Shown here: piece after piece, positions 26,366 through 34,945 of the stretch
How the letters are laid out: every line of letters starts with the position of its first letter
Numbering within the stretch: position 1 is the stretch's first letter
Source of the DNA: DASQPR01 sp963836785
GTDB taxonomy: Bacteria > Actinomycetota > Actinomycetes > Mycobacteriales > Micromonosporaceae
NCBI GenBank assembly: GCA_963836785.1
Contig: CAWIKW010000005.1
Coordinates: forward strand, 1 to 64,000
DNA length: 64,000 nt
Direction: 5' to 3'
The notes under the pieces: generated by a model
Told to the model about the DNA's origin: nothing
Databases searched by the model: none
What the model saw: only the letters and a program-made list of their open reading frames with translations
Program-made: the position numbers and the translations under genes

Positions 26366-27104
26366 CCTGTCGGGGCGAACCACTCTTGTGGTGGGCGCGA
26401 GCAGAGGCTTGGGTCGTGGCGTCGCCGGTGCCTTCGCCGAGGCCGGCGCTCCGGTGATCGCCGTCGCCCGATCCGGCCCGGCGATTGCCGAGCTGGCCGC
26501 GACGAGCGCGAACATCCGGACCGAGGTCGCGGACGCCACCGACGCTACGGTGGCAGGCAGCCTCCTCGACCGCTACGAGCCGGAAGTCGTCATTCTGGTG
26601 GCCGGGGCGAGTCCCCTCATGCGTCCACTGCAGCAGCAGACGTGGGAGACGTTCTCGGTGAACTGGCACACGGACGTCCGGATCACGTTCCACTGGCTGC
26701 GGGAGGTCCTCCTCAAGCCGCTTCGGCCCGGCAGCGTCGTGGTCGTCGTGAGCAGCGGCGCCGCGCTGGCCGGCTCCCCGCTCAGCGGTGGGTACGCCGG
26801 CGCCAAGGCGACCCAGCGTCTCATCACCGGGTACGCCCGGGACGAGGCAGATCGCGCCGGCCTGGGCATCACTTTCACCGCGGTGCTGCCCCGGATCACG
26901 CCGCTGACCGACCTCGGTCGGCCGGCGGTCCAGGCGTACGCGGCTCGCAGCGGCCAGTCCGAGGAGGAATACGTCCGGCAGATGGGTGAGCCGCTCACCC
27001 CAGAGCGCGCTGGCGCCGCTCTCGTCGAGTTGGTACGGGCCGACGCCGACACCGTCGCTCCCGGCTACCTACTGACCAGCGCCGGACTGCAGAAGCTGCC
27101 CTGA
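26358..27104 (+). CDS. Short-chain dehydrogenase/reductase, third operon gene
   Basis: A 248-residue SDR with VGASRGLGRG cofactor loop, ILVAGASPLM in place of the usual NNAG strand, VVSSGAALAGSP serine segment and YAGAK catalytic motif. The NAG-to-VAGA change suggests a non-classical branch. Its ATG overlaps the AHSA1 stop (ATGAGTGA), so translation is coupled. Together with the first SDR and the AHSA1 protein it forms one transcript, probably under SigG control. Confidence 0.88.
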   Translation: MSDLSGRTTLVVGASRGLGRGVAGAFAEAGAPVIAVARSGPAIAELAATSANIRTEVADATDATVAGSLLDRYEPEVVILVAGASPLMRPLQQQTWETFSVNWHTDVRITFHWLREVLLKPLRPGSVVVVVSSGAALAGSPLSGGYAGAKATQRLITGYARDEADRAGLGITFTAVLPRITPLTDLGRPAVQAYAARSGQSEEEYVRQMGEPLTPERAGAALVELVRADADTVAPGYLLTSAGLQKLP

Positions 27105-27133
27105 CAGTGAAGGGCCGGGGCGCCGACCGGCAT

Positions 27134-27158
27134 CCGACACGGAGGTCCTCCGCATCGG
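27134..27158. terminator. Bidirectional hairpin between convergent genes
   Basis: CGGAG-GTC-CTCCG with outer CCGA/TCGG pairing lies between the SDR stop and the stop of the convergent DUF2182 gene. It could end both transcripts. Confidence 0.5.
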
Positions 27159-27266
27159 AACCGGCGGCGCACCCGGTTCGTCCGGGCCAGCAGCCGGCCT
27201 AGCGTCGCCGATATGAACCAGAGCCGGGCACAGCAATGGGTGTACGCCGCGTGCTGCTGGACTGAC

Positions 27267-28079
27267 CTACATGGACTGCTCGTCATTCATCGGATGCAGG
27301 CCTGGCAGCAGCCAGTCCTGAAACGGTGCGAGTATGGCGAGAGATAGGAACGCGACTCCCACAAATCGCGCGAGTATCGGTCCGTGCCGCCACAACTTCT
27401 CCAGAAATATCACGATGGCCAGCGCGGCCATCGCCGCGATATTCATGACACCCAACGGAATCAATATCACCATCAGCGCGGCACAACAGCCGACGCAGTA
27501 GAGCCCATGGTCAGCTCCGACCCGCAGGTCGCGCGCAAACGGCCGGAACTGTGCGTAGCGCATCAAGTGGGCGATGGGATTGCGGCAGTGCCGCAGGCAG
27601 ACGTTCTTCAGCGGGCCTAGCTGATACACGCCGGCGAGCAGGAAGGCCGTCGCGGCGATCCATCGCCCGGCTTCGGCGTGATCGTTCACCAGCCGACCTG
27701 TCAACGCCAGTGCTAGGTAGACGAGCAGCCCGAACGTTGCCCAGGCGAACAAGTACCCGCCGACAAACTGGATCATGCGGCCCACGCGCTCCGTACCCGC
27801 AGACTGCCGAGCGATCGCACGTGACCAGGTGATGGCGACCGGCGCCATCGATGGCAGCATCATTGCTGCCATCATGATCACCCACAGCGCGAGGAACAAC
27901 GGCAGGGCGAGGCCCAATGTCCCGGGTTGCATGTCCATCCCACGCGACTGCTGGATAGTGATCAACCACGCCAGCCCTGCGAGCGCCACGATGACGGACC
28001 ACGCGAGCGTGAGATCACGTACCGGCCAAAGGCTCCCGGACCGGGTAGGTGCGGCGATGGCGCTCCGGCTGTGCTGCAT
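27267..28079 (-). CDS. DUF2182 integral membrane metal-binding-type protein
   Basis: A 270-residue membrane protein with about six to seven helices. The DUF2182 signature is clear: WVIMMAAMMLPSMAPVAI, a Met-rich helix, and later GVYQLGPLKNVCLRHCRNP and YCVGCCAALM. The Met, Cys and His residues are why the family is called predicted metal-binding. The ATG at 28079 has AAGGGG five bases upstream. The DUF1326 gene lies 68 bp upstream on the same strand; these two families often occur together. A role in membrane metal handling is possible but unproven. Confidence 0.9.
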   Translation of the reverse strand: MQHSRSAIAAPTRSGSLWPVRDLTLAWSVIVALAGLAWLITIQQSRGMDMQPGTLGLALPLFLALWVIMMAAMMLPSMAPVAITWSRAIARQSAGTERVGRMIQFVGGYLFAWATFGLLVYLALALTGRLVNDHAEAGRWIAATAFLLAGVYQLGPLKNVCLRHCRNPIAHLMRYAQFRPFARDLRVGADHGLYCVGCCAALMVILIPLGVMNIAAMAALAIVIFLEKLWRHGPILARFVGVAFLSLAILAPFQDWLLPGLHPMNDEQSM

Positions 28080-28147
28080 GGCACCCCTTCGCATCCGTCG
28101 TTGCGTGCGGGCAGGGTTCGCCCCGGCCGTAGGAGGGTGCTTGACGG

Positions 28148-28798
28148 TCAGGGCGGCCCGGACCAGTCGAAGGTGATGTGCTTGCTCGAGCGTCCCGCCC
28201 AATCAAAGGTGAACCCGAAGGCGTCTGCGCTGTCGGCCAATGCCCGTCCCCAGGTCGCGACCTGTCCCGGCCCCGTCTCGGAACCCGGCAAGTTGGTGCT
28301 CTGGACTCGGGCGCCCTCCGGCGCGGTCGGCCCGGTCAGGGCCTCGGCACGGGCCAGTACGCGGCCGGGCACCTCCGCGCTCCAGGCCGCCAGGTCGTCA
28401 TCGACCGAGAACCGGATCGGGGCGAAATCCATGCCCCGCATCTCAGCGCCGAGCATCTCCGTGAGCTGCTTGGGCCATCCGCCGCCCTGCCCGCTGAAGA
28501 TCATCTGTAGCGCCTGGCGCTGCGGATCATCGGCCCGCTCGTCGAAGAAGACGGCCGCGTACGCGTCGGAATGCTCGTCCCAGACGTTGCCGACGAAGGA
28601 GCCGAGCATCAGCACGTTAAGTCCGTCGAGCGTCACGTCCCCATAGGTTCCCTCGCGGATATGCCAGGCGAGTACCCCTTCGCAGTCGCCGTACGTCGGG
28701 CTCTGCGCGAACGAGCAGGGGCATGGGATCGCGCATTTGCATACGTCGAACCAGTCACCGGCGACATGCCACGTCGGAACCGTTGCGGTCTCGGTCAT
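28148..28798 (-). CDS. DUF1326 family protein
   Basis: A 216-residue protein of DUF1326, recognised by DWFDVCKCAIPCPCSF, a CxCxxxCxC cluster close to the N-terminus, followed by GDCEGVLAWHI and LDGLNVLMLGSF. The four Cys likely bind a metal. There is no signal peptide. The ATG at 28798 follows GGGAGGG. It is co-directional with the DUF2182 membrane protein, and the pairing is a recurrent one, so they probably act together. Confidence 0.9.
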   Translation of the reverse strand: MTETATVPTWHVAGDWFDVCKCAIPCPCSFAQSPTYGDCEGVLAWHIREGTYGDVTLDGLNVLMLGSFVGNVWDEHSDAYAAVFFDERADDPQRQALQMIFSGQGGGWPKQLTEMLGAEMRGMDFAPIRFSVDDDLAAWSAEVPGRVLARAEALTGPTAPEGARVQSTNLPGSETGPGQVATWGRALADSADAFGFTFDWAGRSSKHITFDWSGPP

Positions 28799-29206
28799 CT
28801 GCCACCCTCCCCTGATGCGCAGGCTCGGAGTCGCGCCCTCGGTTGCCTCCGGCATTTCGCGACGGCACCTGGTTCGGCGGTGCGTTCCTATCGCTCAGGC
28901 GGTTAGTCGCGCCAATTCATCATGAATGCGGATATTCCTCTAGTCTCGATCTGTCCAACGGGCGGGGTCAAGTGCGCCAGAGATCGATGAGGCGTACGGA
29001 TCCGCCCGGCGATCTCGACCGAGGCGGCAGAGAGCGGAACAACGGTCATCCGATTTGTACGCCGCTTCGTCTGGCCGCGCACGGCACGGTCGTCGCCTGA
29101 CAGCTCTGCGACGCCGCCGAACGTGAGCGCGACCGCAGAAGGTAAGCGATGGCCGACTGACGGCGACGCTGCACCCGTGTCCGCGATCGACGGCTGAGCG
29201 ATCGGA
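28799..29206. other. Intergenic region without a clear gene
   Basis: This stretch of 408 bases lies between the DUF1326 start and the DUF4235 stop. A minus-strand frame of 115 codons crosses it but has no ribosome site, atypical composition and no motif. I see no strong hairpin. Confidence 0.5.
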
Positions 29207-29479
29207 TCACGCCGGCCAACGACCGGTGACGCGACGGACGCCGGTCGCACCGGCCCGATCGACCGCGGCCTTCACGACGGCAAATATGGCGCCCTGCAAC
29301 GCGGCGGCGGTCAGAACCTCGCCCCAGCCACGATCTTCATCGGTCGCGTTCGGCGCATCGTCATCGCTGGCGAGACGCTTCCAGATCTGCTTGAAAACCA
29401 GGCCCGAAATGGCACCAGCGGCCGCACCGAGTATCAACCCGACCGGCTTGTACGCGATCTTCCCGGCCAGGTTGGTCAT
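29207..29479 (-). CDS. DUF4235 membrane protein
   Basis: A 90-residue protein matching DUF4235: YKPVGLILGAAAGAISGLVFKQIWKRL, with one membrane helix, an acidic linker DDDAPNATDEDRGW, and a second hydrophobic helix EVLTAAALQGAIFAVVKAAVDRAG. The ATG at 29479 overlaps the upstream stop (TGA/ATG share bases), so translation is coupled. The role of the family is unknown; in actinobacteria it often sits with short envelope-stress proteins of the DUF3618 type. Confidence 0.88.
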   Translation of the reverse strand: MTNLAGKIAYKPVGLILGAAAGAISGLVFKQIWKRLASDDDAPNATDEDRGWGEVLTAAALQGAIFAVVKAAVDRAGATGVRRVTGRWPA

Positions 29480-29652
29480 GACCGACGCACCGAATCTTCG
29501 ATCTTGTCGGTGGCCCCGCCCGCCGCATGGTTCGCACGTTCCGCGATTTCGTCACGGACGAGCGTCGACGTCGGCCAGGACGCCGGATTCACCGGCCCCA
29601 CCGTCGATTCTTCGGCGGCTTCCACGGCATTCAGCGGACTCTCAGCGGTCAT
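29476..29652 (-). CDS. Very small protein, DUF3618-like
   Basis: A 58-residue protein starting at 29652 with a strong GGGAGGTGG site. The C-terminal half, LVRDEIAERANHAAGGATDKIEDSVRR, is an amphipathic helix resembling the start of DUF3618 proteins (RDEIAxTRxxLxxT). The usual following membrane helix is missing; DUF4235 next door supplies one. Its stop overlaps the DUF4235 start. Confidence 0.7.
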   Translation of the reverse strand: MTAESPLNAVEAAEESTVGPVNPASWPTSTLVRDEIAERANHAAGGATDKIEDSVRRS

Positions 29653-29946
29653 GGAGCCACCTCCCTGGTGAGCGCTTTGCCCAAATTCCCAGCTGTCGAA
29701 ACGAATCGAGCGGCTGATGGGCATGCCTATAGTTGCTGTGGTGACTCACCCCGCCCGGCGACGACGCACCCCGGGGCACGTTTCCCGACGTCAGGGGCGG
29801 GTAAGACGTACGTGCTGACCTGACCTGGCGGGAGCGCACCGAAATGACCGCAGCGAACAACGCCGAGACGACGTGGAGCCGCGCAATGCCGCTAGGAAGC
29901 ATCTCCGCCTGCCGACTGCCCGACTCCGACTGACTCGGGCTCGCAT

Positions 29947-31086
29947 ATGCAATGGGGACTGCTGCTCGCCGTACTCGCGGCTGCCTTGACAGCGGGCGCG
30001 ACGATCTTGCAGGCCATCGGAGCCCGCCACGCGCGGCGCTACGACACGGTCGACCCACGGCTGCTGCTGTCGGTGCTCCGGTCCGGGGCGTACGTCGTCG
30101 GGTTGATCATGCTTACCGCGTCGTTCGTCGTGACGCTGGTCGCCTTACACAGCACGCCGCTCTTCGTCGTCCAGGCGATCAACGGGGCAAGTCTGGCCTT
30201 CATAGCCGCGTTGTCCTGGGTGCTTTTCCGCGCAAAACTCACGCCATCCGAATGGATAGCCATCGGTACGGTATTTGCCGGCATCGTCCTTCTCGTGGTC
30301 GCTCAGCGCCCCAGTAAGGCGGACAGTCTGCCGTTGATCGGCCAATGGGCGCTCCTCGGGGCGGCCGTCCTGCTCGGAGTGATTGCTTTCACAGCGACCC
30401 GTTTGCTCTCTGGATCGGCCCTGCCGGCGCTTCTCGCGGGACTCGCATTTGGCGATGCTGCGGTTGGCAGCCGGGTGATCGCCGATCAATCTATGGCGGC
30501 CCTGCTGGTCTCTCCAGCGACGTACGCGGTCGGTGTGGCCGGACTGCTCGGCGCGCTGCTGTATGCCACCGCGTTGCAACGCGGTTCAGTGACGGCCGTG
30601 TTTGCGGCGAGCACGGTCGGACAGACGCTCGGGCCGGCGGCCACCGGATGGCTGCTGCTCGGTGACGGCGTGCACGCCGGCCTGTTGCCGGCCGCCGCGG
30701 TGGGGTTCGGCCTGACGATCGCCGGCGCGATCTTCCTCGCCCGGCACGCCCACCCGGACCAGATCCAGTCGTCGTTCGTGGCGTGGCGGGTTACGTCGCG
30801 GCTACACGTCGCCGGTCACCAGCCGAGGCTACGGGCGGCAAGCATGGAGTCGCGCCTGAAGGTCGGTGCGCGCGAGCCGGGGGCGTTGCTTGCCAGCCCG
30901 GAGTCGGGCCCGCGAGTGGTCAGTCCAGACTCGGTGCTCCGGGTCGCCACCGAGGAGCACCGATCGTTGATCGACGACGAAGGGTTGGCGGCCGTGGGAC
31001 GGCTCCGCTGCCTGGTCAAGCGCTGGCCCATGTGGCTTCGCTGGCGTGGCCGCGCTCGGGCGTCGGCGCGCGCGACCACCCTGTAA
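29947..31086 (+). CDS. DMT/EamA-type transporter with C-terminal tail
   Basis: A 379-residue membrane protein with about ten helices up to residue 265 (for example LLLAVLAAALTAGATILQAIGARHA and VQAINGASLAFIAALSWVLF, quoted in parts), typical of small-metabolite DMT permeases. Residues 275-379 are an extra hydrophilic, Arg-rich tail that I do not recognise. The stop codon falls inside a tandem repeat (31070-31127), so the tail end may be recently altered. The ATG at 29947 has no clear ribosome site. The preceding 29653-29946 has no gene. Confidence 0.85.
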   Translation: MQWGLLLAVLAAALTAGATILQAIGARHARRYDTVDPRLLLSVLRSGAYVVGLIMLTASFVVTLVALHSTPLFVVQAINGASLAFIAALSWVLFRAKLTPSEWIAIGTVFAGIVLLVVAQRPSKADSLPLIGQWALLGAAVLLGVIAFTATRLLSGSALPALLAGLAFGDAAVGSRVIADQSMAALLVSPATYAVGVAGLLGALLYATALQRGSVTAVFAASTVGQTLGPAATGWLLLGDGVHAGLLPAAAVGFGLTIAGAIFLARHAHPDQIQSSFVAWRVTSRLHVAGHQPRLRAASMESRLKVGAREPGALLASPESGPRVVSPDSVLRVATEEHRSLIDDEGLAAVGRLRCLVKRWPMWLRWRGRARASARATTL

Positions 31087-31127
31087 CCGCGCGACCGCCC
31101 TGTTCACCGCGCGACGGCCTCGCAACC
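31070..31127. repeat. Three tandem 19-20 bp repeats across the DMT stop codon
   Basis: Units 31070-31088, 31089-31108 and 31109-31127 share GCGCGACC/GnCC. The DMT stop (31084-31086) lies in the first unit. Two longer copies (31109-31144 and 31177-31212) repeat about 36 bp with few changes. The rest of 31087-31456 holds no gene. Confidence 0.75.
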
Positions 31128-31456
31128 GCGACGACCATCCGGTAGCCCACCCTGTTCCCGCGCCGCCTTCGTAACGGCGCGACGGCCTGGCAATCGCCAC
31201 GACCCGCCGGTATTCGTTGCGGGACGAGGCCGGCCGCGGTCGAGGTGTGAACGGCGGCCTGCCTCCGGGTCTGGTCGGCCGTAAATCCTGCATCGGCGAA
31301 AGCCGCGCCGCTGGGCCAAGGGAAAATTGCCGCGGCCCAGGTCGCAAGTGAACAAACCGTTACGCCGAGGGGTGATGAACGCGAGTCGCGAGTGGCGCGA
31401 GGCACAGAGGACCGATAGGTTCCGGTGAAATGATCCTCGTCGATCGGAAGGTCATC

Positions 31457-32302
31457 GTGTCCGTACACTCCTGGCGTCGACCCTCGCGCCGCGTCACCAT
31501 CATCCTGGCCGCCGTCACGGCCGTGCTTGCTCTCGCTGGCGGCGGGATCGCCTACGCGGCGACGCAACAACCGGCCATCAAGACGTCCACCCCTGGGTCG
31601 GCCAACCAGATTACAAACCTGGACGTGCTCCGTCAGCAGATCCGCAACTACTACGGCGACCCATTGGGCACCGGCGTTTCACCGGCCGACAGCAACTACG
31701 CCAAGGAAGCTGAGTCGGTCGCGGCGTCGGGCGAGCGCTGGCTGAGCGCCGGGCACAAGACACACGGGACCAAGGCGATCGTGTTCGACGTGGACGACAC
31801 GACGTTGCTGACCTGGAACTACGAGATCTTCAGCAACTGGGCGTTCAACCCGACTACCAATGCCCAATTCGTCACCGACCAGAAGTTTCCGGCGGTGTTC
31901 GGGATGGTGGATCTCGCCAACACCGCGGAGCGCGAAGGCTACGCCGTGTTCTTCCTGACCGGCCGCCCGGCGACGCAGGAAGCCGCGACCCTCGGCAACC
32001 TGACGGCGGACGGGATCGGCGTTGACGCCGGCTACCCGAAGCCGACGACGCTGAGCGACGGCGAGGACGGTCTCTTCACCAAGCCGGCCGTGGCCGACTA
32101 CCCGGACTACCTGAAGGCGGCGTGCGCCAACGACCCGAACGGCTCGTGCACGACGATCCACTACAAGTCCGCGACGCGCGCCCACATCGAGTCGCTCGGA
32201 TATGACATCGTCGCGAACTTCGGTGACCAGTTCAGCGATCTGACGGGCGGGTTCGCCGACCGTACGTTCAAGATGCCGAACCCGAACTACTTCCTGCCGT
32301 AA
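31457..32302 (+). CDS. Secreted HAD-family acid phosphatase (class B type)
   Basis: A 281-residue exported phosphatase. A basic start followed by VTIILAAVTAVLALAGGG makes a signal peptide, with a probable cleavage near AYAAT. HAD motifs are VFDVDDTTLL (nucleophile Asp), FFLTGRP (motif II), a Lys in HYKSATR (motif III) and NFGDQFSDL (motif IV). The family removes phosphate from nucleotides and similar esters outside the membrane. The GTG at 31457 follows GGAAGG and gives a clean signal peptide; the ATG at 31430 would add nine residues. Confidence 0.88.
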   Translation: MSVHSWRRPSRRVTIILAAVTAVLALAGGGIAYAATQQPAIKTSTPGSANQITNLDVLRQQIRNYYGDPLGTGVSPADSNYAKEAESVAASGERWLSAGHKTHGTKAIVFDVDDTTLLTWNYEIFSNWAFNPTTNAQFVTDQKFPAVFGMVDLANTAEREGYAVFFLTGRPATQEAATLGNLTADGIGVDAGYPKPTTLSDGEDGLFTKPAVADYPDYLKAACANDPNGSCTTIHYKSATRAHIESLGYDIVANFGDQFSDLTGGFADRTFKMPNPNYFLP

Positions 32303-32329
32303 TCGCTTCGACTGCCGTAATCGCTTCGA
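32294..32329. repeat. Exact 18-bp duplication across the phosphatase stop codon
   Basis: Positions 32294-32311 are repeated exactly at 32312-32329. The first copy contains the end of the phosphatase and its TAA; the second carries a now non-functional copy of the same codons. Confidence 0.9.
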
Positions 32330-32434
32330 CCGTACTGAGTTCCATTGAGCCCGCGCCGGCGGTGGCCATCCGCTGCCGGCGCGGGCTCGGACTGTCGCAC
32401 CGCGCTTGCCGCCCGTCATGGACGAACGCTGCGC

Positions 32435-32554
32435 GACGATGAGCCGCTGGCGCCCAACCAACTCCGGCAATTGCTTGACGATTCTGGATGGTCGCTCGTC
32501 CGCTACGACGACCCGCCGCACCGGTTCTACGCACTGGCCGAGCGGTTGGAGTCG
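32435..32554 (+). pseudogene. Coding-like island, possible methyltransferase C-terminal relic
   Basis: In the 375-bp gap before yjbQ, 40 codons have GC-rich third positions and read LAPNQLRQLLDDSGWSLVRY then DDPPHRFYALAERLE. This resembles the closing strands of SAM-dependent methyltransferases. Sequence on both sides loses coding character and no start with a ribosome site is visible, so it is best viewed as a relic. Confidence 0.3.
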
Positions 32555-32677
32555 CCGCACAGTCACGCCTCGCCGCCAAGGCATAGTCGCCGGAGGCTTC
32601 CATACCGCGGAGCGTCCGGCGTCTATGCCTTGCGGACCAACCCAAAACCCATCCGCCGGTACGGCAGGATGAGGCTC

Positions 32678-33091
32678 ATGAAGAGCGAAGTCATCAGCGT
32701 CCGGACCGGCTCACGCCCAATCGTGCGCGACGTGACCGGCGAGGCGAATTCGTTTCTGGCCGGTGCGGCCGAAGCCGGCGACGGTTTGCTGCACGTCTTC
32801 GTCCCGCACGCGACGGCCGGCATCGCGATCATCGAGACCGGCGCGGGCTCCGACGACGATCTGGTCGCCGCGCTCGACACCGTGCTGCCGGCCGACGACC
32901 GGTGGCGACACCGACACGGGTCACCGGGGCACGGTCGCGATCACGTGGTCCCGGCATTCGTCGCCCCGTACGCCACTCTTCCGGTGCTGCGCGGTCGCCT
33001 CGCCCTCGGCACGTGGCAGTCGATCTGCCTCGTCGATCCGAACGGCGACAATGCCGTACGGCAGATTCGCTTTTCGTTCCTGGCCGGTTGA
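32678..33091 (+). CDS. yjbQ: YjbQ/UPF0047 family protein
   Basis: A 137-residue UPF0047 protein, with VFVPHATAGIAIIETGAG, a DVVAALD-type helix, GHGRDHVVPAFVAPYATLPVLRG (seen in parts) and LGTWQSICLVDPNG. The conserved His and Asp residues form the family's metal or catalytic pocket; the E. coli member has a weak thiamine-phosphate synthase activity. The ATG at 32678 is spaced well from AGGATGAGG; an ATG three codons upstream is possible. An in-frame extension to 32345 overlaps the relic above and is unlikely to be translated as one protein. Confidence 0.9.
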   Translation: MKSEVISVRTGSRPIVRDVTGEANSFLAGAAEAGDGLLHVFVPHATAGIAIIETGAGSDDDLVAALDTVLPADDRWRHRHGSPGHGRDHVVPAFVAPYATLPVLRGRLALGTWQSICLVDPNGDNAVRQIRFSFLAG

Positions 33092-33157
33092 GCCGTCGGC
33101 CTGTCGAGTCACGTCCACACGACGTGCGCCGACCGTCGGTCCAGGCGCTTTGAAGAC

Positions 33158-33757
33158 TCAGCTGGTCTCGGCGGCGATCGTCGTGTCGTCGCCGTGGCCC
33201 GTGTGCACCTGGGTCGACGACGGCAACGTGAACAGGCGACGGCTGATGGAGTCGACGATCGTCGCGTGGTCGGAGAACGATCGCCCGGTAGCACCCGGGC
33301 CGCCCTGGAACAACGTGTCACCGGTGAAAACGCAGCCGAGATCCTCGGAGCGATAGCAGACGCTGCCCCACGTATGCCCCGGCGTGTGGATCGCGCGCAG
33401 CATGCTGCCGGCCACCGGGAACTGGTCTCCGTCGGATATCCAGGCATCGGGATCGTGATCCGGGTGCGTCATCGCCCACAATTCGCGATCGTCTGGATGC
33501 AACCAGATCGGCGCGTTCGTTGCCGTCGACAACGCGACGGCCGCGTTCACGTGGTCGTTGTGTGCGTGTGTACAGAGGATCGCCACCAGCCGTCGGCCGC
33601 CGATCGCGGCCACGATCGCCGCGGCGTCGTGTGGCGCGTCCAGGACTACACATTCGCTGTCGTTGCCGACGATCCACACGTTGTTGTCGACCGCCCAGTC
33701 GCCACCATCGAGGGAGAACGTACCCGAGGTAACGATCTTGTCGATGCGGGCCGTCAC
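33158..33757 (-). CDS. Metallo-beta-lactamase fold hydrolase, MscR partner
   Basis: A 199-residue glyoxalase II-like hydrolase. Zinc motifs are THAHNDHVNAA (HxHxDH), the TPGHTWGSV histidine, FTGDTLF aspartate and TGHGDDTTI final histidine. The GTG start at 33757 overlaps the stop of the mscR-type dehydrogenase (GTGA), so translation is coupled. The Rv2259-Rv2260 pair of M. tuberculosis has the same arrangement, as I recall. By context it probably hydrolyses the mycothiol thioester left by the dehydrogenase, ending formaldehyde detoxification (inference). Confidence 0.88.
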   Translation of the reverse strand: MTARIDKIVTSGTFSLDGGDWAVDNNVWIVGNDSECVVLDAPHDAAAIVAAIGGRRLVAILCTHAHNDHVNAAVALSTATNAPIWLHPDDRELWAMTHPDHDPDAWISDGDQFPVAGSMLRAIHTPGHTWGSVCYRSEDLGCVFTGDTLFQGGPGATGRSFSDHATIVDSISRRLFTLPSSTQVHTGHGDDTTIAAETS

Positions 33758-34839
33758 AGCACCACCACCGAGCGCAGCACATCGCCGCGCTTCATCGAGT
33801 CGAACGCCGCTTCGACATCGCCGATACCGATCTTCTCGCTGACGAACTTTTCCAGCGGCAGGCGACCCTGCAGGTAGAGGTCGATGAGCATGGGGAAATC
33901 GCGTTCCGGCAGGCAATCGCCATACCAGGACGATTTGAGCCGGCCGCCTCGGCCGAACACGTCAAGCAGCGGAATGTCGAGCACCATGTCCGGCGTCGGT
34001 ACGCCGACCAACACGACCGTCCCAGCGAGATCGCGTCCGTAGAAAGCCTGCTTCCACGTCTCGGGTCGGCCGACCGCGTCAATGACGACGTCGGCGCCGA
34101 AACCGCCGGTCAGTGACTGGATCGCGACGATCGGATCGTGGGACGTCGAGTTGACCGTGTGCGTCGCGCCGAGGTCCGTGGCGAGCTGAAGCTTTCGATC
34201 GTCGATGTCGACGGCGATGATCCGGGCCGCGCCGGCGAGGCGGGCACCGGCAATGGCCGCGCCGCCGACGCCACCGCAGCCGATCACCGCGACCGTGTCG
34301 CCGCGGCCGACCTCACCGGTATTGATCGCGGCGCCCAGGCCGGCCATCACGCCGCAGCCCAGCAGGCCCGCCACCTCCGGCGGCGCGGCTGGGTCAACCT
34401 TCGTGCACTGTCCCTCGGCCACGAGCGTCGTCTCGATGAACGCGCCGATGCCCAGCGCGGGCGACAATGCCGTGCCATCCTCGAGCGTCATCCGCTGCGA
34501 GGCGTTGTGTGTCGCAAAGCAATACCATGGCCGACCACGTTTGCAGGCACGGCATTGACCACAGACGGCCCGCCAGTTCAACACGACATAGTCGCCAACG
34601 GCGACGTGACTAACGCCGGCGCCGACCTCCGCGACTGTGCCGGCCGCCTCATGGCCGAGCAGGAACGGGAAGTCATCGTTGATCCCGCCGTCGCGATAGT
34701 GCAGATCGGTGTGGCAGACACCGCAGGCCTTGATGTCGACGAGGACTTCGCCCGGGCCGGGATCCGGCACGGTGATCGTGCGCATCTCGACCGGCGCGCC
34801 CTTGCTCATCGAGACCACACCTTGCACCTGACGACTCAC
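33754..34839 (-). CDS. mscR: S-(hydroxymethyl)mycothiol dehydrogenase (MscR-type)
   Basis: A 361-residue zinc alcohol dehydrogenase of the mycothiol-dependent formaldehyde dehydrogenase group. Catalytic zinc motif ACGVCHTDLH and GHEAAGTV; structural zinc CGQCRACKRGRPWYC; cofactor motif IGCGGVGGAAIAG with an acidic residue (AVDIDD) indicating NAD. Also typical are NWRAVCGQC and KSSWYGDC. The length equals that of the mycobacterial enzyme. The GTG at 34839 follows GGGAG. It oxidises the formaldehyde-mycothiol adduct, and possibly S-nitrosomycothiol, in the cytoplasm. Confidence 0.92.
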   Translation of the reverse strand: MSRQVQGVVSMSKGAPVEMRTITVPDPGPGEVLVDIKACGVCHTDLHYRDGGINDDFPFLLGHEAAGTVAEVGAGVSHVAVGDYVVLNWRAVCGQCRACKRGRPWYCFATHNASQRMTLEDGTALSPALGIGAFIETTLVAEGQCTKVDPAAPPEVAGLLGCGVMAGLGAAINTGEVGRGDTVAVIGCGGVGGAAIAGARLAGAARIIAVDIDDRKLQLATDLGATHTVNSTSHDPIVAIQSLTGGFGADVVIDAVGRPETWKQAFYGRDLAGTVVLVGVPTPDMVLDIPLLDVFGRGGRLKSSWYGDCLPERDFPMLIDLYLQGRLPLEKFVSEKIGIGDVEAAFDSMKRGDVLRSVVVL

Positions 34840-34945
34840 GGCAACTCCCTCAATGACTTCACGGGCAAACGGCTGCGTTGGCGACACTCGCCATTCTCGT
34901 CGCCGGCGCGATGATGCGCATCGGCGACACCCGAATCACACGCCC

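Noticed and set aside
32345..33091. Fusion of an N-terminal domain to YjbQ
   Set aside because: The upstream part loses coding character between about 32560 and 32668, and a good internal start with a ribosome site exists at 32678.
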